A stretch of DNA of 64,000 nt from Hathewaya proteolytica DSM 3090 (GCF_900142225.1 NZ_FRAD01000008.1:62001-126000); one strand, 5' to 3'. Shown: positions 19,191 through 29,955, numbered from the stretch's first letter. The notes: generated by a model from the letters alone, not told the origin. A program made the numbers and translations.

Positions 19191-20225
19191 ATGAGTAAAA
19201 AGATTAAAAAGTTAATAGCTACAACACTGCTAGTTAGCATACTAGGAATCACAGGATGTGGCAAAAGTGATAAGGCAGATAACAGTAATAAGGATAATAA
19301 TAAAAACAATGGCACAGTGGTAGAAAAAGCCAGCACCGATAACCTTAGTCCAAAACTTAAGATAACAACTCTTGCTGAAAATAAAAATGAGGAACATCAG
19401 ACATTAAAGAATGAATTTGGTTTCTCTGTTTTAATCGAATATGGTGACAAAAAGGTGATTTTTGACACTGGAAAAGCTGGAGAATTTATAAAAAATGCAG
19501 AAAAGATGAATGTAGACATTAGCAAGGTGGATGATATGGTGTTAAGTCATGCCCATTACGACCATTGTGGTGGACTTATGCCTTATTTAAATAAATACGA
19601 CGCAAAGGATACAAAATTATATTTAAAAAATTCTTTCTTCGAGTTATCAGACAATAAGTATTATTATGATAAAGTCGGTAAGAAATTTGACTTTACAGAT
19701 GGAAAGCCAGGATATTTTCCAGTAGGAATTAACTTTAAGGAAAAGGATGTTACAGACAAAGGTGTGAAAATCAGCTATATTAATGGTGACAGTGAAGACA
19801 TGGAAAAAGGTATGACAGTGCATGGACACTTCACTATTAACGAAGGAGACAAGCTAGCACCGAATATGTTGGTGAAAGATGGGGACAATTACATAGTAGA
19901 TGATTTTGATGAGGAAGTAGCAGTTTCTATTGAGACAGATAAGGGCCTTGTAATTTTATCAGGTTGTTCTCATACAGGGATACTTAATATTGTAAACACA
20001 ATTCAGCAGAGAACAGGGAAAAAGGTTTATGCTGTTATAGGTGGATTCCATCTTCTTGATGCCTCCGATGAAAAGATCCAGTCCACTATTGATCGTTTCA
20101 AGGAACTTGGAGTTGAAAAGATAGGACTTTCTCATTGTACAGGTCCTAAGGCTACAAAGATGTTTAAAGAACAGATGCCAAACCAGACATTTGTAAATGA
20201 AACTGGAAGCATATACGAAAATTAA
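19191..20225 (+). CDS. Exported MBL-fold metallohydrolase lipoprotein
   Basis: A 344-residue protein with signal peptide and lipobox GITGC (Cys near residue 23), a Lys/Asn-rich linker, then a metallo-beta-lactamase fold with the zinc motif SHAHYDHCGG (HxHxDH, near residue 119), a further metal-ligand region LSGCSHTGILN and a C-terminal IGGFHLL. This is the group of hydrolases related to the methanopterin-pathway enzymes (COG1237 type), which are usually cytosolic. Here it is predicted to be anchored on the outer face of the membrane. It has a perfect promoter and is monocistronic. Substrate unknown. Confidence 0.85.
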   Translation: MSKKIKKLIATTLLVSILGITGCGKSDKADNSNKDNNKNNGTVVEKASTDNLSPKLKITTLAENKNEEHQTLKNEFGFSVLIEYGDKKVIFDTGKAGEFIKNAEKMNVDISKVDDMVLSHAHYDHCGGLMPYLNKYDAKDTKLYLKNSFFELSDNKYYYDKVGKKFDFTDGKPGYFPVGINFKEKDVTDKGVKISYINGDSEDMEKGMTVHGHFTINEGDKLAPNMLVKDGDNYIVDDFDEEVAVSIETDKGLVILSGCSHTGILNIVNTIQQRTGKKVYAVIGGFHLLDASDEKIQSTIDRFKELGVEKIGLSHCTGPKATKMFKEQMPNQTFVNETGSIYEN

Positions 20226-20253
20226 TGTAGTAAATTTTGCATAAGATACTAAG

Positions 20254-20298
20254 AAAGGCTGTCCACATATCCTCGTAGGTTGTGTACAGCCTTTTATG
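20254..20298. terminator. Bidirectional terminator between convergent genes
   Basis: AAAGGCTGT at 20254-20262 pairs with ACAGCCTTT at 20286-20294, with T residues on one side and A residues on the other. Confidence 0.7.
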
Positions 20299-20301
20299 TA
20301 T

Positions 20302-21189
20302 TTAGAAATTGTACAGCTCCTTGCACATGTTGAAAAATGCTCTTCCAGTTGGGCTAAGGGTTCTTTTGGAATTCATTATAAGGAAGATATTTCTCTTTAT
20401 GCTGATGTCTTTAAGCTTGCTGCACATAATAGATTTGTCATATGCATAATTATCGTAAACCTTTGAGGATACTATGGAAATTCCCATACCTGTTTTTACA
20501 AATTGAAGCAAGGTATCCAAGTTATTAACTTCACAGTATACATTTATTTTATTTAAATCTATAGTGGAAGAAAGAAGGTTTTCAAAGGTAGTTCGGGTAG
20601 CTGAGTTCTTTTCTCGGAATATGAACGGGTATTTGTATAGCTTGTTTATATCTAATAATGGTGGTAAGTTGAATTTTGGATTTGCAATGATAACTAGCTC
20701 GTCCTCTAGTAACTTATAGCTCTTAATCCTTTCGTTATTTATGGCACTACCTATGATGCCTAATTCACAGTCCAAGTTCTCAATGTCCTTCAATATTCTA
20801 CCGGAGCTTTGTTCATTGATATTAAAGGTAACACTAGGGTATCGCTGACTAAAGTTCTGAAGAAGACTTGGAACGATTGAATTGCAAGGTGTGGTACTAG
20901 CTGATAGATTTAGTTTGCCAGATACACAGGAATTAAAGTCAGATAATGCTAGAACAGCGTGATTTCTAGTATTTATAATATCTACGGCATAATCAAGGAA
21001 TGAACTACCAGCAGGAGTGAGGTTAACTTCCTTTGATGACCTGTCAAAAAGTTGTATATTTAACTCCTTTTCTAAACTAGAGATGTGTGAGCTTATTGTA
21101 GGCTGTGATAAAAATATAACATTTGCTGCTTTGGAAAAACTTTTATATTTTGCAACACTAATAAAAGCTTCAATTTGTTTAAAATCCAT
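20302..21189 (-). CDS. LysR-family transcriptional regulator
   Basis: A 295-residue regulator. The N-terminus MDFKQIEAFISVAKYKSFSKAA and SQPTISSHISSLEKELN form the winged helix-turn-helix typical of LysR proteins, followed by a periplasmic-binding-like effector domain. I start it at the ATG at 21189 because GGAGGT sits just upstream and overlaps the earlier ATG at 21204. LysR genes usually act on a divergent neighbour, but here the divergent gene is the T-box-controlled asnS, so the target is not clear. Confidence 0.88.
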   Translation of the reverse strand: MDFKQIEAFISVAKYKSFSKAANVIFLSQPTISSHISSLEKELNIQLFDRSSKEVNLTPAGSSFLDYAVDIINTRNHAVLALSDFNSCVSGKLNLSASTTPCNSIVPSLLQNFSQRYPSVTFNINEQSSGRILKDIENLDCELGIIGSAINNERIKSYKLLEDELVIIANPKFNLPPLLDINKLYKYPFIFREKNSATRTTFENLLSSTIDLNKINVYCEVNNLDTLLQFVKTGMGISIVSSKVYDNYAYDKSIMCSKLKDISIKRNIFLIMNSKRTLSPTGRAFFNMCKELYNF

Positions 21190-21439
21190 TTTGTTACCTC
21201 CCATAAAATGTTCATAGTTCTATTATGTAATGTATTATTGAAAATATCAATAGTGTTTAGTGAAAAAATCTATAAATAAATTTTGAATAACCCCTTTACA
21301 AATGAGAATATATAAATATAGTATATTAATATCAAAAAAAATTACAAAAAATGTATGGGGATTGATATAAACTTCTCATACTATAACTGTATAATTAAAA
21401 TGAAAAACTATTGACACTGTAATTAAACAATGCTAGAAT

Positions 21440-21720
21440 ATCAGTTAATTAATGCGATAAAAACAATGAAGAGAAGAGTAGGTATGAAGCTTAGTTGAAG
21501 CGAGTCAGGGGTAGTGTAAGCCTGATACGAATGTCATACTGAAGAACATCTCAGAGTTACTAACCGAAAAGCGTAATGCTTAGTAGGCTTAGTCGGAGCC
21601 ATACCGTTACAGCATGGATGTTGTATCTGCAACAGTTAAGAGTGGAGTTTATCTCAACTTGGGTGGTACCACGGAATTATGCCTTTCGTCCCATATTTTA
21701 TGGAGCGAAGGGTTTTTTTA
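21440..21720 (+). promoter_or_regulatory. T-box riboswitch leader of asnS
   Basis: The conserved T-box sequence GGGTGGTACCACGG lies at 21661-21674, preceded by about 200 nt able to form stem I and the antiterminator. A terminator hairpin follows (CCTTTCG at about 21682 paired with CGAAGG at about 21706, then a T run). AAC triplets suitable as an asparagine specifier occur upstream (for example near 21545), but I have not folded stem I. The leader allows read-through when uncharged tRNA-Asn binds. Confidence 0.9.
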
Positions 21721-21764
21721 TTTGCATTTAAATAAAGATAATTTTTATATAGGAGGAAGAAAAA

Positions 21765-23156
21765 ATGGAAACAACTTTAATAAAAAGTATTTTCAGAAAT
21801 ACAGCGGAATACGCTGGTAAACAAGTTCAGCTTACTGGCTGGATTAGAACGTTGAGAGATTCGAAGGCTTTTGCATTTATAGAGCTTAATGACGGAAGTT
21901 TCTTCAAAAACGTACAGATTGTATTGGATGATAGCGTAGAAAACTTTAGAGAGTTAGTAAAGCTACCTATATCTTCATCGTTAAGGATAATTGGTACTGT
22001 CATTGAAACTCCAGAAGCAAAGCAACCTTTCGAGATAAAGGCACAGGAAGTTGTGGTAGAAGGAATGTCCAATGCAGATTACCCACTTCAAAAGAAGAGA
22101 CATTCTCCAGAGTACCTTAGAACCATAGCTCACTTAAGACCTAGAACAAATCTTTTCTCAGCAGTTTTCAGAGTAAGATCTGTTGCGGCATATGCAATCC
22201 ACAAATTCTTCTTTGACAAGGGATTTGTGTATGTTCATACCCCAATAATCACAGGTAGTGATTGCGAGGGTGCTGGAGAGATGTTCCAGGTTACGACTTT
22301 AGACCTTAACAACATTCCCAAAAATGACAATGGTGAAGTGGATTACACTCAGGATTTCTTCGGTAAGGAGACAAATCTTACGGTAAGTGGGCAGTTAGAA
22401 GCTGAGATATTTGCCCTATCTCATAGAAATGTTTATACATTTGGGCCAACTTTTAGGGCAGAAAACTCAAACACCACAAGACATGCCAGTGAATTCTGGA
22501 TGATAGAGCCTGAAATGGCCTTTGCTGAATTGAAAGATTATATGGATGTGGCAGAGGAAATGATAAAATACGTTATAAATTTTGTCATGGAAAATGCTCC
22601 AGAGGAAATGGAATTCTTCAACAGCTTTGTAGATAAGGGGCTTTTAGAGAGATTAAAACACGTTGCAAATTCTGATTTTGGAAGGGTATCTTATACTGAA
22701 GCAGTGGAACTTCTTCAAAAATCAGGACAGAAGTTTGAATATGATGTGGAGTGGGGCATAGACCTACAGACTGAGCACGAAAGATATCTTACTGAAAAGA
22801 TATTTAACAAACCTGTATTCGTAACGGATTATCCAAAGGAAATCAAAGCTTTCTACATGAGAATGAATGATGACAATAAAACTGTGGCAGCTGCTGACTT
22901 GCTTGTACCAGCAATTGGAGAGCTTATAGGTGGAAGCCAAAGAGAAGAGAGATACGACAAACTTGTATCTAGAATAGAAGAGCTTGGATTAAATACAGAA
23001 GATTACTCATGGTATCTAGACCTTAGAAAATACGGTGAAACAAAACATGCTGGTTTTGGTCTTGGATTTGAAAGGGCAATTATGTACCTTACAGGTGTAA
23101 ACAACATCAGAGACGTGCTGCCATTCCCAAGAACACCAAATAACGCAGAATTTTAA
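21765..23156 (+). CDS. asnS: Asparagine--tRNA ligase
   Basis: A 463-residue class II aminoacyl-tRNA synthetase: N-terminal OB-fold anticodon-binding domain (residues 17-110), then the catalytic core with FRAENSNTTRHASEFWMIEPE (motif 2, positions near 240; written here as FRAENSNTTRHASEF) and the C-terminal motif 3 GFGLGFERAIMYLTG. The typical asnS ending DVLPFPRTPNNAEF is present. It charges tRNA-Asn with asparagine. AGGAGG precedes the ATG. Expression is controlled by the T-box leader. Confidence 0.97.
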   Translation: METTLIKSIFRNTAEYAGKQVQLTGWIRTLRDSKAFAFIELNDGSFFKNVQIVLDDSVENFRELVKLPISSSLRIIGTVIETPEAKQPFEIKAQEVVVEGMSNADYPLQKKRHSPEYLRTIAHLRPRTNLFSAVFRVRSVAAYAIHKFFFDKGFVYVHTPIITGSDCEGAGEMFQVTTLDLNNIPKNDNGEVDYTQDFFGKETNLTVSGQLEAEIFALSHRNVYTFGPTFRAENSNTTRHASEFWMIEPEMAFAELKDYMDVAEEMIKYVINFVMENAPEEMEFFNSFVDKGLLERLKHVANSDFGRVSYTEAVELLQKSGQKFEYDVEWGIDLQTEHERYLTEKIFNKPVFVTDYPKEIKAFYMRMNDDNKTVAAADLLVPAIGELIGGSQREERYDKLVSRIEELGLNTEDYSWYLDLRKYGETKHAGFGLGFERAIMYLTGVNNIRDVLPFPRTPNNAEF

Positions 23157-23162
23157 AATATA

Positions 23163-23212
23163 AAAAATCACTTCAGGAAAAGTATGAAAATACACAACCT
23201 GAAGTGATTTTT
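23163..23212. terminator. Bidirectional terminator after asnS and sbcC
   Basis: A perfect 15-bp stem (AAAAATCACTTCAGG at 23163-23177 and its complement at 23198-23212) separates two convergent genes. Confidence 0.85.
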
Positions 23213-23224
23213 GCTATAATGAGA

Positions 23225-26200
23225 TTAACTTTTAACTATTTTTACTGTGCTTCCTTTTAGTCCTGATTCTGAGGGCCATACTAGAAGCTTTACAGGGACT
23301 CGCTCTTTGATTTTCTCCACATGGCTTATGATGCCAATGGAAAGGTTATCACTATGAAGTTTTTCCAAAGATTCCAATACCACATCTAGTAGATCGTCAT
23401 CTAGAGTACCAAATCCTTCATCTAAAAAGAATAGCTCCAGTGGCGCTGTACCCTTCAATTGTATTTGCGAAGACAGTGCCAGCGCTAGTGACAATGAAAT
23501 AAGGAAAGTTTCTCCACCGGACAATGTAGAAGCATCTCTTCTGGCATTCCCGTTTTTGTTGTCTATAATCATGAATTTACTGCTGTTTTCATCGGTTTCT
23601 AAACTGTAAGTGTTGTTTGTTATGGTAGATAGATTCCTACTAGCAATACGGGATATATATTTTAATTGCTGAGAGGCCACATATTCCACAAACCGTTTCC
23701 CTTTAAATAAATCTGTCAGGTCTTTTAGTATGCTCAAGGTGTGTTCAGTTTTTTTCATTTCAGATAGAAGGTTGGATTTTGCCATTAACTTTGATTTTAT
23801 ATTATCAACATCTTGACGATATAGGGCAACTGACTTATTTAATTCCGTTACATTATCTTCAGTGTCTTTTAACTTTTGGCATATTTCTTGCCATTGATCC
23901 TGTGAAAGAGTTTCTCCCTGCAATTTTTCCTTGGTTGTGGATATTTTACTTTCTATATCTTGTTTGCGTTTTTCATACTCTTTAATAAAGTTGTTCAGCT
24001 TAACCATTTCTTCTTCGCTAACATAGCAAGTCATGGCCTGCTCCATACTTGCAAAGTCAAGCTTTACAAGATTCTTTGAAATTGTGTCCTTTGCAGAATT
24101 TATGCGATGTTGTAACATAGTTGTTTCTGATTCTAGAGATGCTATATATTTACTAATGTCATTAAGCTTATCCACAATATCATTGCGATTTTGTTCACAC
24201 TGTGCATAACTTTTGTCTATAGTACATATTTCCTCATCTAGTTCTTTATAATATTCCTTGAGAGTACCGCGACCATTTTTTAGGGTATCTAGTTCCTTAT
24301 GGAGTTTTTTTGATAGCTCAGATTTTTCACTGCCCTTTGTTTTTATTTCAGTCACACATGCATAGGCTTTTTTCAGTTCATTATCATTTTTTTCGTTTTC
24401 ACTTTGCAAAGTAAGGAGTTTTTGCCTATTGGTTTTCAGTTCAGATTCTATATTTTTTAGTAGAATTTCATTTTTTCGCATGTGCTCTAGGCTGCTTTGA
24501 AAATCTTGTATACATAGGCTCTCTTTTAACTCTGACAATTGTGTTGTTATACGGGAGCTGGAAATTGTTATATCCTCGTATTCTTTTTTAAGGGAAATTA
24601 TATTTTTTTCACAGGATTCCATGATGGTTTCAAATTTTCCCATGGATACTTCTAATTTTGAAAGGTCATCTCTTAATTTTAAAATGGATTCCTCTGTGGA
24701 ACATACCTTTTTCTTTACTTCTTCTATGAGTAAAGAGAGTTGGTCTATATTAGGTGTAATGTCTGGTGTGGGTGTAGAATTATGCAAGGATTTTAAGGAA
24801 TCACCTTTGTGTATTACTCCACATACGGGACATGGCTCTCCTTCCACTAGTTGAGTTCTCAATATTATAGCTAAATTTTCTCTTTCAGCATTTTTTAATT
24901 TTTCCTGTAAATCTTCCAAGTGTTTTTCAAGTTTAGATTTCTCAACCGTAAGCTCTGCAATTACATGTTTTTTTTCTTCATAATGGTTCTTACTCTGTTG
25001 TAGTAATATTTTATTTTTCTCAATGTCTGCACCATATTCCTTAATGGAAGTTTCCAATGACAAAAGTTTTTTCTTAGCTTCTTCATTTTTATCTAAGAGT
25101 TCTATACCTTTTAGGATTTGCTCCTTTTTATCAAGAGAGCCCTTGGTCTCTGATTCCTGTATCTCAAGGCTAGCTATGCCTGTGCCTAAATCTGATATGA
25201 GCTGTTTAAACTCTACAGTCTTAGACTCCATGGCTTTGCATTTGGTGGACTGTTCCATATAATCTGTTCTTAAGCTGATGATTTCTTCATCTAGAGAAAT
25301 CAACTCTATTTCTTTTGCAAGGGCATCCTGAACTTTACCTCGTATAGAAATCAGATCTTTATATTTTCCATTTTTTATGGTGGTGATTTCGGTATATTTT
25401 TTGTCTAACTTCTCTTTTTCTACAAGAAGTAATTGAAACTCCCTTTTATTTTCCAGTAAAGAGCCATTCTTCTCTTTTATGCTAGAAGAAGCATTGAGAA
25501 AATCGTCTATATATGGTTTTATCAGTGCAGCCTTATTTGCTTTTTCTACTTTTCCCGTGGCATGGTCAAATATGGGTTTATCTTGCTGAAGTTCTTCTTC
25601 AACTTTTATAAACCCTTGAAGTTCCTGTTGCAATGACCAAATTTGCTGACAATGCTGGTGTTCCTGCTTAATTATACCCAAAGAGGCTGTAGCATTTTTA
25701 AGTTCTTCAGTGGCAGCACTTAGAATTCTTCCTTTTTCACATAATACTTCCTCGGTTATGTTTTCGTACTCAAGCAAGTTGCCTTCTAGCCTATTCTTTT
25801 GAGTGTTTACACTGCTATATCTCCTGGATAACTTTGAACTGAATTGTTCACCGTATTTCTCCAAGGCAAATATTCTCTCTAACATATCCCTTCGAGGTTT
25901 TCCCTCTAGCTTTAAAAATTCGCTGAATTTGCCCTGAGGGAGTACTACAGTTCTAGTGAAGTCCTCGCAAGTAAGTCCTAAAATTTCTATGCATTTTTCG
26001 GTGACACTTCTAGCTTTATCGCATAGAACTACTTCGCCTTCTGGAGTTATCTCAATGATTTTTGAAAGAGAATTATTTATACCATTGTCTTTATTTCTCT
26101 TAAATTCTCTTTCTACTCTGTAATGTTTTCTGTGTTTTTTTCCAATCTCAAATTCGTATATTACACTGCCAGTTTTTACATTAGAATTAACAAAATTTGT

Positions 26201-26380
26201 ACTCTTTCGTGCCATTTCCCCATAAAGTGCCAAAGTCATGCCGTCTAGAATGGTAGATTTACCACTACCCGTAGGACCAAAGATACCAAACAGCCGTCTT
26301 GAATCCAGTAGATTAAAATCTATAGTTTGAGTATCAATAAAACTATTTATACCCTTAATTGTTAATTTCACAGGTTTCAT
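23225..26380 (-). CDS. sbcC: Exonuclease subunit SbcC (SMC-like ATPase)
   Basis: A 1051-residue Rad50-like ATPase: N-terminal Walker A GPTGSGKSTILDG near residue 35, two long coiled coils, a central zinc-hook EPCPVCG near residue 520, and a C-terminal signature LSGGETFLISLSLALALS with Walker B LFFLDEGFGTLD. With SbcD it cleaves DNA hairpins and ends during repair. It follows sbcD by 47 bp in the same operon. Length is typical. Confidence 0.96.
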   Translation of the reverse strand: MKPVKLTIKGINSFIDTQTIDFNLLDSRRLFGIFGPTGSGKSTILDGMTLALYGEMARKSTNFVNSNVKTGSVIYEFEIGKKHRKHYRVEREFKRNKDNGINNSLSKIIEITPEGEVVLCDKARSVTEKCIEILGLTCEDFTRTVVLPQGKFSEFLKLEGKPRRDMLERIFALEKYGEQFSSKLSRRYSSVNTQKNRLEGNLLEYENITEEVLCEKGRILSAATEELKNATASLGIIKQEHQHCQQIWSLQQELQGFIKVEEELQQDKPIFDHATGKVEKANKAALIKPYIDDFLNASSSIKEKNGSLLENKREFQLLLVEKEKLDKKYTEITTIKNGKYKDLISIRGKVQDALAKEIELISLDEEIISLRTDYMEQSTKCKAMESKTVEFKQLISDLGTGIASLEIQESETKGSLDKKEQILKGIELLDKNEEAKKKLLSLETSIKEYGADIEKNKILLQQSKNHYEEKKHVIAELTVEKSKLEKHLEDLQEKLKNAERENLAIILRTQLVEGEPCPVCGVIHKGDSLKSLHNSTPTPDITPNIDQLSLLIEEVKKKVCSTEESILKLRDDLSKLEVSMGKFETIMESCEKNIISLKKEYEDITISSSRITTQLSELKESLCIQDFQSSLEHMRKNEILLKNIESELKTNRQKLLTLQSENEKNDNELKKAYACVTEIKTKGSEKSELSKKLHKELDTLKNGRGTLKEYYKELDEEICTIDKSYAQCEQNRNDIVDKLNDISKYIASLESETTMLQHRINSAKDTISKNLVKLDFASMEQAMTCYVSEEEMVKLNNFIKEYEKRKQDIESKISTTKEKLQGETLSQDQWQEICQKLKDTEDNVTELNKSVALYRQDVDNIKSKLMAKSNLLSEMKKTEHTLSILKDLTDLFKGKRFVEYVASQQLKYISRIASRNLSTITNNTYSLETDENSSKFMIIDNKNGNARRDASTLSGGETFLISLSLALALSSQIQLKGTAPLELFFLDEGFGTLDDDLLDVVLESLEKLHSDNLSIGIISHVEKIKERVPVKLLVWPSESGLKGSTVKIVKS

Positions 26381-26427
26381 AATGCGCCGTTCACACCTTT
26401 CTATGAAATAATTTTTTAACGATTTTC

Positions 26428-27642
26428 TTATATTTCTTCTTCTTCCATAATTGCCAATGCTTCTTGTATAACTTCGTCCTCTGGTTCTACTTTTCTATTT
26501 TTTATATAAAATTGAGAGAAAAGCTCTTTAAAGCTTTTCTCTGATAAGTTAAAGCATTGATCCTCGTTATCTTCCTGGTCTTCAGATTTTATAATAGGTC
26601 GGATTTCAAGAATGTCATCTTTGTAGCTTTTCATCTCTTTTATATGCTCTTGGCTGATAAAGCTATCTGTTTCTATCTCCAGGTATACCCAACAATTTTT
26701 ATTTCCGTTTTCACGGCATTTATCTATGGCGTCATTCACACTGGAGCATTTCCATATTTCTATAGGCTTATATGTTTTAAAATTTACAGTTTCTATGTCT
26801 GGTTCTTCGCCACAATGGATGTCTAATATATAGCAGCCCTTGGTAAAATTGATTTCATTTTTGTTATATTGCAGTGGTGAACCTGCATATCTGACCTTGC
26901 CCATGGTTCCAGGCACACTCATAGGTTTGTGTATATGTCCTAATGCCACGTATTGAGCTTTTTTTGGAAAACAATCGCAGTTTACTATGAAGGAACCCCC
27001 TAATTGAATACTGCGTTCGGAGCCTGTTTCTTCACTGCCCATGGCGAACAAGTGTGATGTGGCAATGTTTATAGTATCATCTTTGTAATGTTGACTTAGA
27101 TTGTCAAACAAACCCTTTAAACGATGGCTATAGCACATAGCTTTTTCTTCGTCACTTTCTTCTATGTCATATAAAACCTCGTCTAGTCTTTTTTCACTAG
27201 GATATGGAACGGTGAGAATCACTATTTTTTCTCCATTAATGTATGCCTCAATATAACCTTCTCCAGAATCGCATATTTCGTTCATGCCATACTTTCCAGG
27301 GGGAATTACTGTTTTTGGTGTGGCCACCATGACTATGCCATGTTCCATAGCTAGTGGTGCAGCAGCCACAAGCCTTTGAGGGTTATCGTGATTCCCTGAT
27401 ATAACTAGAGTCATAGTCTTTCCATCATTGCTAATCTTCTTCAGTAGTTCATAAAACATATTTTCTGCTCTGGCTGGTGGGTTGCTGCTGTCGTATATAT
27501 CCCCAGCTATGATTACAAGATCTATTTTTTTATCTATAACAAGTTGTGAAAAGTCTTCTAGAAATTCCTGTTGTTCATCCATACGGCTAAAGCCTTCAAG
27601 GTTTTTGCCAAGATGAAAATCTGATGTGTGTAATATTCTCAT
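26428..27642 (-). CDS. sbcD: Exonuclease subunit SbcD (Mre11-like nuclease)
   Basis: A 404-residue calcineurin-type phosphoesterase: MRILHTSDFHLGKN, AGDIYDSSNPPA, ISGNHDNPQR and LGHIHKP give the metal-ligand set of the family. I start at the ATG at 27642: GGAGGTG lies at the correct distance before it and within the five codons that an earlier ATG would add. First gene of the sbcDC operon; partner of SbcC. Confidence 0.96.
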   Translation of the reverse strand: MRILHTSDFHLGKNLEGFSRMDEQQEFLEDFSQLVIDKKIDLVIIAGDIYDSSNPPARAENMFYELLKKISNDGKTMTLVISGNHDNPQRLVAAAPLAMEHGIVMVATPKTVIPPGKYGMNEICDSGEGYIEAYINGEKIVILTVPYPSEKRLDEVLYDIEESDEEKAMCYSHRLKGLFDNLSQHYKDDTINIATSHLFAMGSEETGSERSIQLGGSFIVNCDCFPKKAQYVALGHIHKPMSVPGTMGKVRYAGSPLQYNKNEINFTKGCYILDIHCGEEPDIETVNFKTYKPIEIWKCSSVNDAIDKCRENGNKNCWVYLEIETDSFISQEHIKEMKSYKDDILEIRPIIKSEDQEDNEDQCFNLSEKSFKELFSQFYIKNRKVEPEDEVIQEALAIMEEEEI

Positions 27643-27682
27643 TTCATTCACCTCCAACCCATTTTACATTATGATTATATAC

Positions 27683-29719
27683 CTATTTTATTATATCATC
27701 TATGCTCTTTTCAAGGAGGTCTGCCGTATTGTTAAGTAAATCTGCTTCTTCCATGAGTTTCTCCATGCTATTAGTTTGCTCATTTATGCTGGAAGATATT
27801 TCTTCCATACTAGCGGCAATTTCTTCATTGGCCTGAGTAATGTTCTCTACAGCATTATTAAATTCTTTTACGGCTTCAACGACAGTGAACATTTTTTCAG
27901 AGGAACTGCGAAGATTGTCATCAGATACAGAAAAACTATTTAGGATTTTGTCATAGGTATTTTTCATAACTATAGCAACTTTGTTGCCTTCTTCAGTTTT
28001 TACACTGCTGTTTGTTATTAATTTTAACATATCTTCAATTTGTTTTTGTGTAGTTTTAACAAGGTTATTGATGTTTTTGCTGTATGTAAGGCTTTCATTG
28101 GCCAACTTCCCTATTTCATTGGCTACTACGGCAAAGCCTCTGCCAGCATCGCCAGCTCTTGCGGATTCTATCTGCGCATTTAATGCCAGGAGATTTGTTT
28201 GATTGGCGATATCGTCAATATAATAAGTAATTTTTTCTATTTCAGAAGAAGCTTTAATTAAACTATCCATTTTTTCTTTTGTGAGAGACATGCTAGTATT
28301 TATGTCAATGATTTTGTTTACCATATCTTTTACATCTTCACTACCTTGTTTTGCATGAATTTCAGTAGATTCAGTGGAAGATAAGACTGTTTTTATCTCT
28401 TCCTCTATAGACGCCATGATTTCCGTGGTTTCCATGGCTTTGTCACTAAGTTTTTGTGCGCTTTCAGATGCAATAGTAGTACTTTCCGTAACTTTCTGAG
28501 AAGCAGAGAGAATTTCTTCAAAAGAAGCAAAATTTGTGCTAGCTGAATCACTTTGTGATGAGGATAACCTTAGGAGTTCAAGAGAACTTTTTTTCACATT
28601 ATCCCTTAGAGTGGTCATTTTTTCGTTGAGAAGCTCCACCATACATTTGAAGTTATTGCCTAGTACACCTATTTCATCACGGGATTTTATATTTATTTTG
28701 ACATCAAAATTCCCTTCCGCTATTTCCGAAGTAGCTTTATTTAATTTTTTTAAAGGTCTTAATATTATGACCAAGGTAATCCAAAGCACCACAATAGACA
28801 GCAATAATCCTATGATCATAACTGTGAAGTTTGAATCGTTTATGTTTTTAAGCAGTGATAAGGTGTCTTCGTTACTTATGCCTATTATTATAGAGCCAAG
28901 GAATGCACCATTTTTAATATAAGGTACTGATATGTGCTTAACGTGTTGTTTGTATTTACCTACATATGAATCTATGACTACGGGTTTATCTTTTTGAGAC
29001 TTTAAAAGAAGTGAAGGCATATTAAATTTTTTAGAATTAAGGTCCTTTTCAGAGTGTGCCGATATATTGCCATTGGGCTCCACCATAGCAGCATACAAAA
29101 CACTTTTATTTTCTTTAAGGCTTTCCAGACTCTTTTGCATTGTAAATTTGTTTAATAATTTTTTTATATTGTCTACGCTAAGACCAATCTGTACATAAGC
29201 ATTGTTTTTTAATTTTACAGTTCCATATTTGTAGCTTTTGTTGTCTACAGTACTTACCCTTGCCTCCTCTAGAAGATAATTTTTATTATCTGCAGCAAGA
29301 TTTCTTATTTTGTGGTCACTAGGGTAAATATAACCCACATTATCTGACATGTTGCTATAAAGTATTTTAAAATTACTATCAACTACATTTATCTCGGACA
29401 TTGAGGTATCCTTGGAAAGAGTCATGAGCATATTGCTATTAATTGAATTAAAAGGAACATTGTTTAACATGAAACCTATACTGAGGATTTTGTTGTCTAC
29501 AAGAGAGTAAAGTTCTTTTTCACAAGTTTGATTATTTTCTAACTTTTCCATAACTGACTTAGTAAGGGCTATGGAATGATTTTTAGATGATAATGACATA
29601 CCATCAGTTACTTTCTTTGATGTAGAATTTGAAAACACCAATAATTCTACTGCCATTACTACAAATACTACCATTGAAATTTTAAAAAACAACGGTATTT
29701 TAATAAATTTTTTCTTCAT
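27683..29719 (-). CDS. Methyl-accepting chemotaxis protein
   Basis: A 678-residue transmembrane receptor. It has a membrane helix at residues 12-30, an external sensor region of about 260 residues (dCache-type length, with YVGKYKQHV...ISVPYI), a second helix near 297-320, a HAMP domain (LNKATSEIAEGNFDV), and a signalling domain with the hairpin tip region QTNLLALNAQIESARAGDAG. It would sense an external ligand and signal to CheA. No che genes are adjacent. Confidence 0.93.
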   Translation of the reverse strand: MKKKFIKIPLFFKISMVVFVVMAVELLVFSNSTSKKVTDGMSLSSKNHSIALTKSVMEKLENNQTCEKELYSLVDNKILSIGFMLNNVPFNSINSNMLMTLSKDTSMSEINVVDSNFKILYSNMSDNVGYIYPSDHKIRNLAADNKNYLLEEARVSTVDNKSYKYGTVKLKNNAYVQIGLSVDNIKKLLNKFTMQKSLESLKENKSVLYAAMVEPNGNISAHSEKDLNSKKFNMPSLLLKSQKDKPVVIDSYVGKYKQHVKHISVPYIKNGAFLGSIIIGISNEDTLSLLKNINDSNFTVMIIGLLLSIVVLWITLVIILRPLKKLNKATSEIAEGNFDVKINIKSRDEIGVLGNNFKCMVELLNEKMTTLRDNVKKSSLELLRLSSSQSDSASTNFASFEEILSASQKVTESTTIASESAQKLSDKAMETTEIMASIEEEIKTVLSSTESTEIHAKQGSEDVKDMVNKIIDINTSMSLTKEKMDSLIKASSEIEKITYYIDDIANQTNLLALNAQIESARAGDAGRGFAVVANEIGKLANESLTYSKNINNLVKTTQKQIEDMLKLITNSSVKTEEGNKVAIVMKNTYDKILNSFSVSDDNLRSSSEKMFTVVEAVKEFNNAVENITQANEEIAASMEEISSSINEQTNSMEKLMEEADLLNNTADLLEKSIDDIIK

Positions 29720-29955
29720 AATTATCCCCCCGATGTAAATAATAAAATATTACACAAATATTATACATAATGAACATTGTAAGTATATAAAATTTTCAAA
29801 GTTTTTTCTGGAATAATGAACAGTTTTAATGGTTTTTTTTAATAATTTTAGTGATTAAACAAAAATAAAACAAAAATTCGACTTATCATAGCATAAATTC
29901 AATATATTGGGATAAATTAATGAAAAGAGTTATAATAATTTGAAGGAGTGAAAAA

